In this document: positions 24,786-31,872 of the stretch, piece by piece
Position numbering within the stretch: the stretch's first letter is position 1
Layout of the letters: each line of letters begins with the position of its first letter
NCBI GenBank assembly: GCA_007693955.1
Contig: RECR01000105.1
Span: forward strand, 1 to 37,724
Direction of reading: 5' to 3'
Source of the DNA: Gloeocapsa sp. DLM2.Bin57
Lineage (GTDB): Bacteria; Cyanobacteriota; Cyanobacteriia; Cyanobacteriales; Gloeocapsaceae
DNA length: 37,724 nt
Position numbers and translations under genes: made by a program
Notes under the pieces: generated by a model
Told to the model about the DNA's origin: nothing
Database searches by the model: none
Seen by the model: the letters and a program-made list of their open reading frames with translations, nothing else

Positions 24786-25060
24786 ATTTACACATAAGGT
24801 TGGGAAATAGAGACATTCTTGAGATATTGTACCCTTTCAAAGGCACTCTCATTAGGACAGTTGATTTGACTCATACTTCCTGGCATTTGCTTGATGGATT
24901 CGTACTCGTTTTCCTCCATCGAGTGAATCATTTCTTTTTCGATATATTGGATATGATCGATACCGTGACGCAATAAAGCGGAACAGAGTTGGGTTATTTT
25001 TGCTCCTGCCATCATTATTTTAATCGCGTCTTGACCTTTTTGAATACCGCTAGTGGCAGC
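24786..25060 (-). pseudogene. Duplicated 3' fragment of the dihydroorotate-dehydrogenase-like gene
   Basis: This 275-bp segment aligns without gaps to 26247-26521, the last 90 or so codons of the intact gene, with an offset of exactly 1461 bp. I count about 10 differences (roughly 96% identity): 6 change an amino acid and 4 are silent. That is consistent with relaxed selection on this copy. The 5' two-thirds of the gene is missing: after 25060 the sequence becomes the methyltransferase leader. It is a pseudogene created by a direct duplication. Confidence 0.93.
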
Positions 25061-25080
25061 ATTTTTAGATAATACGTAAT

Positions 25081-26157
25081 ATGAATACAATAACATCTTT
25101 CAAGAATCAAAATAATAGCTATATTCCTGAGTTAATCGAACAACTCAACTCTGATTACAGTTCCCATAATCAATATGATTTCCCAGATAAAATTAGATTT
25201 ATTGACCTTTTTGCTGGTATAGGTGGAATGAGATTAGGTTTTTCTCGCTTTAATAGTGAGTGTGTTTTCTCTTCGGAATGGGATAAATATGCTCAAATAA
25301 CTTATGAAGCCAATTTTCACGAGAAACCTTTTGGAGATATTCACAGTATCTCTGTCAATGATGTACCAAAGCATGATATTCTTTTAGCTGGTTTTCCTTG
25401 TCAACCTTTTAGTACAATCGGCAAAAGAGAGGGTTTTCAACATCTAACCCAAGGGAATCTTTTCTCTAATATAGCCAATATTTTAGCTGCTAAAAAGCCT
25501 TTTTGTTTTCTTCTAGAAAATGTTCCTGGTTTAGTAACTCATAATCAAGGAAAAACTTGGCAAACTATCCTTAAAACATTAGATTTCCTGGGATATGACG
25601 TAAGATATAGTATCTTAGACGCTGCATTGTTTGATTTACCTCAAGTTAGAGAAAGAATATATTTAGTAGGGTTTTATCGTCAATATTTACACCAAAGAGT
25701 TAATTTTTTGTTTCCACTTGGTCAAGAAAATGATGTATTTATAGATAGATTTATTGAAAGTAATCTTACAGGTTATTCTATATCTAAGCATTTACAAGAC
25801 ACATATTTATTTAAAAAACCAGATGGGAGACCTCAAATTGTCGATAACCAGTCAAAAGTAAAAGTTAAAACATTTGTTTCTACTTATCACAAAATTCAAA
25901 GACTAACAGGTACATTTGTTAGAGATGGAGAAACAGGATTAAGATTATTATCAAAAAATGAATGTAAATCTCTCATGGGTTTTCCTGATAACTTTACTTT
26001 TCCTGTTTCTCGAACCCAAATGTATAGACAATTAGGTAATTCAGTAGCAATACCTGTGCTCAAATCAATAGCAGATAATATATACAAAACATTTATCAAT
26101 TGCGCCATCCCCGTAGGAAGCGGGGGGAATGGGGAACACCTGACCCCTTACTCCTAA
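25081..26157 (+). CDS. C5-cytosine DNA methyltransferase
   Basis: 358 residues, all catalytic motifs present. Motif I is DLFAGIGGMRLGF (42-54). Motif IV is GFPCQPFS with catalytic C107. Motif VI is ENV (146-148). Motif VIII is QVRERIYLVG (Q178, R180, R182), and motif X is GNSVAIPV (319-326). The region between VIII and IX, about 185-275, would be the target-recognition domain; the recognised sequence cannot be read from it. The last 20 or so residues (AIPVGSGGNGEHLTPYS) look like read-through into intergenic repeat DNA. No Shine-Dalgarno precedes the ATG, and no restriction endonuclease is adjacent. The gene has no HIP1 site and is more AT-rich than its neighbours. The flanking direct repeats indicate acquisition. 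Confidence 0.94.
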   Translation: MNTITSFKNQNNSYIPELIEQLNSDYSSHNQYDFPDKIRFIDLFAGIGGMRLGFSRFNSECVFSSEWDKYAQITYEANFHEKPFGDIHSISVNDVPKHDILLAGFPCQPFSTIGKREGFQHLTQGNLFSNIANILAAKKPFCFLLENVPGLVTHNQGKTWQTILKTLDFLGYDVRYSILDAALFDLPQVRERIYLVGFYRQYLHQRVNFLFPLGQENDVFIDRFIESNLTGYSISKHLQDTYLFKKPDGRPQIVDNQSKVKVKTFVSTYHKIQRLTGTFVRDGETGLRLLSKNECKSLMGFPDNFTFPVSRTQMYRQLGNSVAIPVLKSIADNIYKTFINCAIPVGSGGNGEHLTPYS

Positions 26158-26198
26158 AGAGCGTGTACCTAATTAGAGAATTAAGGTTAACGCTCTTT
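26156..26198. terminator. Strong hairpin after the methyltransferase gene
   Basis: AAAGAGCGT (26156-26164) pairs perfectly with ACGCTCTTT (26190-26198), and ACCTAATT/AATTAAGGT extends the stem with one bulge. It begins inside the stop codon of the methyltransferase. Only three T follow on the plus strand, so it may act as a bidirectional terminator between the methyltransferase and the converging dehydrogenase-like gene. Confidence 0.6.
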
Positions 26199-26248
26199 AT
26201 GGTCAAGAAATTAAATATTCTCCTAACGGATAGAAAGAAGAAACTAAT

Positions 26249-27250
26249 TTACACGTAAGGTTGGGGAATAGAGACACTCTTGAGATATTGTACCCTTTCA
26301 AAGGCACTCTCATTAGGACAGTTGATTTGACTCATACTTCCTTGCATTTGCTTGATGGATTCGTACTCGTTTTCCTCCATCCAGTGAATCATTTCTTTTT
26401 CGATATATTGGATATGATCGATACCGTGACGTAATAAAGCGGAACAGAGTTGGGTTATTTTTGCTCCCGCCATCACCATTTTAATCGCGTCTTGACCTTT
26501 TTGAATACCGCTAGTGGCGGCTAAGTCAGGTTTGATGCGACCATAGAGAATAGCAATCCAACGCATAGGTAAGCGCATAGCTTGGGGGGTACTGAGTAAG
26601 ACGTGGGGATAGACTTCGAGGTTTTCTAGGTCAATATCTGGTTGATAGAAACGGTTAAAAAGTACCAGTCCGTCTGCCCCTGCTTCGTCAAAGCGTTTAG
26701 CCATATTTGCCATATTAGTCCAAAAAGGACTTAATTTTACGGCTACAGGAATTTTAATCTCTGATTTGACAGCTATGAGGATGTCTAGGTAACTTTGTTC
26801 TATTTCTGCAGAAGTTTGGTGAGGATCTGTGGGAATGGTATAGATATTTAATTCTAAAGCGTCTGCTCCTGCTTGCTCAATTTGTTGAGCGTAATGAATC
26901 CAACCACCAACACTATAACCATTGAGACTAGCGATGATGGGGATATCTACCATGGCTTTGGCTTTACTAATGTGGTCTAGATAGACTTCAGCGCCAACGT
27001 GGAAGATATCGGGTTCGGGAAAGTAGGTTAAAGCTTCAGCAAAACTATCTGTACCATAAACGAGATTATGATGTAGCTCGTGTTGTTCTAGTTCTAATTG
27101 TTCTTCAAAGATACTGTGTAAGACTACCGCGGCAGCCCCTGCGTCTTCCATACGTTTGATGTTGTCGATATCCTCGCTTAAGGGTGCAGAAGCACCGGGA
27201 ACTAAAGGCGATCGCAATTCTAAACCGAGATAATTAGTTGTTAAGTCCAT
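26249..27250 (-). CDS. Dihydroorotate dehydrogenase-like protein paired with nifJ
   Basis: 333 residues of the FMN TIM-barrel family. The start, MDLTTNYLGLELRSPLVPGA, and the later IPIIASLNGYSVGGWIHYA, IPVAVKLSPFWTNM and KPDLAATSGIQKGQDAIKM segments follow the PyrD-type barrel and phosphate-binding order. The active-site base of true PyrD is not evident, and such genes are often linked to nifJ in cyanobacteria, so a role other than pyrimidine synthesis is likely. It starts 1 bp after the nifJ stop. The 3' end is duplicated at 24786-25060. Confidence 0.88.
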   Translation of the reverse strand: MDLTTNYLGLELRSPLVPGASAPLSEDIDNIKRMEDAGAAAVVLHSIFEEQLELEQHELHHNLVYGTDSFAEALTYFPEPDIFHVGAEVYLDHISKAKAMVDIPIIASLNGYSVGGWIHYAQQIEQAGADALELNIYTIPTDPHQTSAEIEQSYLDILIAVKSEIKIPVAVKLSPFWTNMANMAKRFDEAGADGLVLFNRFYQPDIDLENLEVYPHVLLSTPQAMRLPMRWIAILYGRIKPDLAATSGIQKGQDAIKMVMAGAKITQLCSALLRHGIDHIQYIEKEMIHWMEENEYESIKQMQGSMSQINCPNESAFERVQYLKSVSIPQPYV

Positions 27251-27251
27251 G

Positions 27252-30200
27252 TTATTCTCCTTGGTTATTGTTCAAGGAACGTTCAGCCAGATATTGATAC
27301 ATTTGCCAACGGTGATTGACGTCTGCTTGTGCTTGTTGTAGGAGGTGTTTAGCTGCTTCTGGTTTGGTTTTAGTTAGCATCTTGAAGCGGTTTTCTTGAT
27401 ACATAGATTCTTGCACTGGTTTTTTGGGCGATCGCATATCGAGATGGAGAGGATTTTGTCCAGTTGCTGCTAAATCGGGGTGATAGCGATAGAGTAACCA
27501 GCGTCCACTTTCTACTAAAGCTTTTTGATGATTCATCGCGGTTTGCATATTGATACCGTGAGCGATACAGTGACTATAAGCGATAATCAGGGATGGTCCA
27601 TCGTAGGCTTCTGCTTCTAGGAAGGCTTTAAGTGTATGTTCGTCTCTTGCTCCCATAGCTACACTAGCTACATAAATATTACCGTAGGTCATGGCGATTA
27701 AGCCTAGGTCTTTTTTGGCTGAGGGTTTACCACCTGCGGCGAATTTGGCTACAGCTGCTCGTGGTGTGGCTTTAGAAGATTGTCCCCCTGTATTGGAGTA
27801 AACTTCGGTATCCATAACCAAGACGTTGACGTTATAACTACTCGCGAGAACGTGATCTAAGCCACCATAACCGATATCATAAGCCCAACCGTCTCCCCCC
27901 ACAATCCAGACTGATTTTTTGACTAGATAGTCTGCTACTGCTAGGAGTTGTTTAGCTTCGGGAGAGTTGATGGTGTTTAATGTAGCTTTAAGTGCTGCTA
28001 CTTTGTCTCGTTGTTCCCAGATATCTGCTTCGGTTTTTTGGGGGTTAGCCAGAATCTCGGTTACTAGGTTATCACCGATTGCTCCTGCTAGTTTTTGCAG
28101 GAGTTCTGTTGCGAATTCTTTTTGTTTATCTATAGAAACACGGAAGCCTAAACCAAATTCGGCGTTATCTTCAAACAAACTATTTGACCAAGTAGGACCC
28201 CTTCCCTCGGCGTTTTGTGTCCAAGGAGTGGTAGGAAGGTTACCACCGTAGATGGAAGAACAACCCGTAGCGTTGGCAATTAAAGAGCGATCGCCAAATA
28301 ATTGACTCAGTAATTTTACGTAAGGTGTCTCGCCACAACCTGCGCAAGCTCCTGAAAATTCAAATAATGCCTCTTGTAGTTGTTGTTCTCTGACTTTTTC
28401 GGAATTGAGGAGACGGCGATCGGGATTGGGTAAGTTTAGGAAGAATTCCCAATTGGCTTTTTCTGTTTCCCGTATGGGTAACTGCGCTTCCATATTAATC
28501 GCGCGAAGGGATGGTTGTGATTTATTTTTCGCAGGACATACATCTACGCAAACTCCACAACCTGTACAGTCTTCGGGAGCTACTTGAATGGTAAATTGTT
28601 GTCCTGACCAATGTTTATCTTTAGCTGCTGTCGCTTTAAAGGTTTCCGGAGCGTTTTCTAGGTTACTAGGTTCATAAACTTTACCCCGAATCACTGCATG
28701 AGGACAAACTAAGATACATTTACCACACTGTACACAGATATCAGGGTCCCAAACCGGGATAATATCGGAGATATTGCGTTTTTCCCATTGGGTTGTACCC
28801 GTGGGGTAAGTTCCATCACAGGGAAGCGCACTTACTGGTAAATCATCTCCTTCCCCAATTAGTATTTTTCCTTCTACTTCTCTGACGAATTCTGGTGCTT
28901 CAGGGGGAACTGCAGGAAGTCTGCGTTTAGTAGAATCCGGGACACCTATGGTTACTTCAAAAAGGTTGTCTAAGGTTTGATCTACGGCGTCTAGGTTCAT
29001 TTTTACGATGCTTTGACCTTTTTTCCCGTAGGTTTTTTGGATCGCTTTTTTAATCGCGGCGATCGCTTCTTCTTTGGGTAGTACTCCTGCTAGGGCAAAG
29101 AAACAAACCTGCATCACGGTGTTTATCCTTCTTCCCATCCCACTTTCTTGAGCTACTTTCCCTGCGTCTATTACGTAAACTTTAAGATTGCGTCGTACTA
29201 TTTGCTCTTGAATTTCGATAGGGAATTCTCCCCACACTGTATCGGCGCTATAGGGACTATTTAAGAGAAAAGTTGCTCCAACTGCTGCGTGTTTGAGTAC
29301 GTCTAGTTTTTCTAAGAAACTCCACTGGTGACAACCGATAAAGTTGGCTTGATTGATTAAGTAAGTAGAGCGAATTATGTCTGGACCAAAGCGTAAATGG
29401 GATACGGTGACTGCTCCTGATTTTTTGGAGTCGTAAACAAAATAACCTTGTGCGTAGTTATCTGTTTCTTCTCCAATAATTTTGATGGTATTTTTATTCG
29501 CTCCTACTGTACCATCTGATCCTAAACCATAAAACATCGCTCTAACTACTTCTTTAGGTTCTATGTCAAAATCAGCATCGTAACTTAAGGAGGTATGGGT
29601 TACGTCGTCATTGATACCAATGGTAAAGTGGTTTTTGGGTTTATCGAGAGCGAGATTGTCAAAAATACCCTTGATCATCGCTGGGTTAAACTCTTTTGAG
29701 GATAAACCATAACGACCTCCGATAATTTTTACTTTACTTTCGCCAAATCCTATCTCTAGATAAGCGTTGACTACGTCTAAATAAAGTGGATCTCCGGCTG
29801 CTCCTGGTTCTTTGGTACGATCTAAAACGGCGATGGTTTTTACTGTTTTGGGTAATGCTGCGCTTAACCTTTCTTGATCTAGAGGTCGATATAATCGGAC
29901 TTTAAGTACCCCGACTTTTTCTCCTTGATTGGTGAGATAATCTACGGTTTCTTGGACCGCTTCACATCCTGATCCCATTAAAATTACCACTCTTTCTGCG
30001 TCTGGTGCGCCATGATATTCGTAGAGTTGATATTCTCTTCCTGTGATTTCGCCAAATTTAGCAAATGCTTTAGCTACAATATCTGGACAAGCATCATAAA
30101 AGGGGTTGGCGCTTTCTCTTCCTTGAAAATAAACGTCGGGATTTTGCGCTGTTCCTCTGATTACAGGACGATCTGGTGTTAAGGCGCGACTACGATGAGC

Positions 30201-30806
30201 TAAGATTAAGTTTTCATCGATCATCTCCCTTAATTCGTCGTCTTCTAAGACTTCTATTTTCTGGACTTCGTGGGATGTTCTGAATCCATCGAAGAAGTGA
30301 ATAAAGGGTATTCTTGATTCTAAACTCGCTATTTGAGCGATCGCTGCAAAGTCTTGGGCTTCTTGTACTGATGCTGAACATAATAGGGCAAAACCTGTGG
30401 ATCTTACCGACATTACGTCACTATGATCCCCAAATATTGATAGTGCTTGGGCTGCTAGCGATCGCGCTGCTACATGAATTACACAGGGGGTTAATTCCCC
30501 TGCTATTTTGTACATATTGGGAATCATTAATAACAACCCTTGGGATGCTGTAAAGGTTGTGGTTAATGACCCTGTTTGTAGTGCTCCGTGTACTGCGCCT
30601 GCTGCACCACCTTCAGATTGTAATTGTACTACTAAAGGAATTGTCCCCCACAAGTTTTCTCTTGCTTCTGACATCCAACTATCTGACCATTCTCCCATCG
30701 GTGAAGCGGGTGTGATGGGGTATATTGCCACTACTTCATTTAGTTTATACGCTATTCGTGCCGCTGCTTCATTAGCGTCCACGGTTGTAAATTTTTTAGT
30801 TTTCAT
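27252..30806 (-). CDS. nifJ: Pyruvate:ferredoxin (flavodoxin) oxidoreductase
   Basis: Converts pyruvate and CoA to acetyl-CoA and CO2, reducing ferredoxin or flavodoxin. With the ATG at 30806 it has 1184 residues; a TTG three codons upstream (30815) would add MTI. All domains are in one chain in the usual order: pyrimidine-binding domain I (YPITPASPMGEWSD), domain II, the gamma-like domain, two [4Fe-4S] clusters (CVQCGKCILVCP and CTGCGVCVDVCP), and the TPP domain (GCAGCGETPYVKLL, GGDGWAYDIGYGGLDH). It is linked to fermentative or photomixotrophic metabolism as well as nitrogen fixation, so it is not proof of diazotrophy. It is co-transcribed with the dehydrogenase-like gene. Confidence 0.98.
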   Translation of the reverse strand: MKTKKFTTVDANEAAARIAYKLNEVVAIYPITPASPMGEWSDSWMSEARENLWGTIPLVVQLQSEGGAAGAVHGALQTGSLTTTFTASQGLLLMIPNMYKIAGELTPCVIHVAARSLAAQALSIFGDHSDVMSVRSTGFALLCSASVQEAQDFAAIAQIASLESRIPFIHFFDGFRTSHEVQKIEVLEDDELREMIDENLILAHRSRALTPDRPVIRGTAQNPDVYFQGRESANPFYDACPDIVAKAFAKFGEITGREYQLYEYHGAPDAERVVILMGSGCEAVQETVDYLTNQGEKVGVLKVRLYRPLDQERLSAALPKTVKTIAVLDRTKEPGAAGDPLYLDVVNAYLEIGFGESKVKIIGGRYGLSSKEFNPAMIKGIFDNLALDKPKNHFTIGINDDVTHTSLSYDADFDIEPKEVVRAMFYGLGSDGTVGANKNTIKIIGEETDNYAQGYFVYDSKKSGAVTVSHLRFGPDIIRSTYLINQANFIGCHQWSFLEKLDVLKHAAVGATFLLNSPYSADTVWGEFPIEIQEQIVRRNLKVYVIDAGKVAQESGMGRRINTVMQVCFFALAGVLPKEEAIAAIKKAIQKTYGKKGQSIVKMNLDAVDQTLDNLFEVTIGVPDSTKRRLPAVPPEAPEFVREVEGKILIGEGDDLPVSALPCDGTYPTGTTQWEKRNISDIIPVWDPDICVQCGKCILVCPHAVIRGKVYEPSNLENAPETFKATAAKDKHWSGQQFTIQVAPEDCTGCGVCVDVCPAKNKSQPSLRAINMEAQLPIRETEKANWEFFLNLPNPDRRLLNSEKVREQQLQEALFEFSGACAGCGETPYVKLLSQLFGDRSLIANATGCSSIYGGNLPTTPWTQNAEGRGPTWSNSLFEDNAEFGLGFRVSIDKQKEFATELLQKLAGAIGDNLVTEILANPQKTEADIWEQRDKVAALKATLNTINSPEAKQLLAVADYLVKKSVWIVGGDGWAYDIGYGGLDHVLASSYNVNVLVMDTEVYSNTGGQSSKATPRAAVAKFAAGGKPSAKKDLGLIAMTYGNIYVASVAMGARDEHTLKAFLEAEAYDGPSLIIAYSHCIAHGINMQTAMNHQKALVESGRWLLYRYHPDLAATGQNPLHLDMRSPKKPVQESMYQENRFKMLTKTKPEAAKHLLQQAQADVNHRWQMYQYLAERSLNNNQGE

Positions 30807-30821
30807 AATCGTCAATGTTTA

Positions 30822-30842
30822 AGTTAACTTAATTAGTTAACT
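30822..30842. promoter_or_regulatory. Two AGTTAACT palindromes upstream of nifJ
   Basis: The 8-bp palindrome AGTTAACT occurs at 30822-30829 and again at 30835-30842, separated by TAATT, so the repeats are 13 bp apart. They are 16 to 36 bp upstream of the nifJ ATG. This pattern suits a dimeric or paired repressor site, but AT-rich DNA makes chance possible. The rest of the gap to 31018 is AT-rich with T-runs and holds no gene I can see. Confidence 0.4.
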
Positions 30843-31018
30843 ATATGTTCTACCTCTTTACATTTTGACTTTATTTTAACTATAAATACCGCTACTTTCG
30901 GCACATTTTAAAGATTATTTTAGATTCTTGATTCTTTTTTTATCTCGTTATTATAGCTTATTTTTTACTTATTAATTTAGATCTTTTGTAGAGTTTTATT
31001 AAATTTTATTTACATAAG

Positions 31019-31867
31019 TTAATACTTGTCTAAGTGAGAATAAATATCTGAGTATTTGATAGTATTTACTTTTAAGCGCCATTTTCTGAGATTAAAGCTT
31101 AAAGTATTGCTAATTTTATCTTGTATTTTTTCTAATATATTTCTTTGGGGATGTTCATACTTTCTTTGTTCTTCTAAATATTTGTACAATTTATCAATTA
31201 CTAGTTGATGATTTTGCTGTTTTACTAACTCTATTCTATCTTTAAATATCAGAAGTTTTTTATCATAATCATGCTCTATTGGTACTCGAGCTAAAGCTGC
31301 TGCTAACCCAATAATATTACCTTCTCCTGCATAATATCCCTTTAGTTCAAAATATCCTGCTAAAATTTCCCATTGTCTAAAAAATTCCTGAATATTTTCA
31401 TGTCTAGTTACATAAAATAAAAATTCCTGAATAAACTTTACTTGGCTAATATCTAGTGATGATTTTTGACAAATATTTCTAATTAAATCAAGTTTTTTGT
31501 CATCGGTTTTATTGATTTTAGCAATGTTACAAGAACTATAAGCGATAATACCAGGTACAAAATTTAAATTTTCAGGTACTGTTGCTAACAAGCGCATATC
31601 TGCATCTATATAGATACAAGACTCATATAGATTCAGAGATTTGGCAATTACGAACCTTTTATCATTATAAAATTTACAACTCTGGGGATAATGTAAGTAA
31701 GGAATAACATTGGGTTTATTCTTAAATTGTTTAGGGTTATCTGTGAGAACGATAAAATTAATTTCGGGAGAATATTTAGCTAGGTCATCCGCTAATAATA
31801 AAGCTAAGTTTATATATCTAGATCCTATTGCTAAAGTACAAAAACAGAAATTGTTAAATTTAACCAT
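31019..31867 (-). CDS. Putative GT-A fold glycosyltransferase
   Basis: 282 residues. CTLAIGSRYINLALLLADDL at the start, the INFIVLTDNP strand and a DxD motif (DAD, 88-90, in CIYIDADMRLL) are the order seen in GT-A nucleotide-sugar transferases of the GT8 kind. GYYAGEGNIIGLAAALA (about 177-193) would be the acceptor or sugar loop. The C-terminal 60 residues are basic and helical. It is the last gene of the minus-strand block, 5 bp after the exonuclease-ATPase gene. Donor and acceptor are unknown. It is AT-rich compared with the core genes. Confidence 0.55.
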   Translation of the reverse strand: MVKFNNFCFCTLAIGSRYINLALLLADDLAKYSPEINFIVLTDNPKQFKNKPNVIPYLHYPQSCKFYNDKRFVIAKSLNLYESCIYIDADMRLLATVPENLNFVPGIIAYSSCNIAKINKTDDKKLDLIRNICQKSSLDISQVKFIQEFLFYVTRHENIQEFFRQWEILAGYFELKGYYAGEGNIIGLAAALARVPIEHDYDKKLLIFKDRIELVKQQNHQLVIDKLYKYLEEQRKYEHPQRNILEKIQDKISNTLSFNLRKWRLKVNTIKYSDIYSHLDKY

Positions 31868-31872
31868 AATGA

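Noticed and set aside
24716-24976. 86-codon plus-strand ORF
   Set aside because: Runs antisense through the duplicated dehydrogenase-like fragment; its sequence is explained by that gene.
25081-26248. Complete restriction-modification system
   Set aside because: No endonuclease-like ORF exists between the direct repeats; only the methyltransferase is present.
27252-30806. nifJ as evidence of a nitrogen fixation cluster
   Set aside because: No other nif gene is nearby, and many non-diazotrophic cyanobacteria carry nifJ for fermentation.
30314-30822. Two plus-strand ORFs of 79 and 104 codons
   Set aside because: Both are antisense to the well-supported nifJ coding sequence and resemble no protein.
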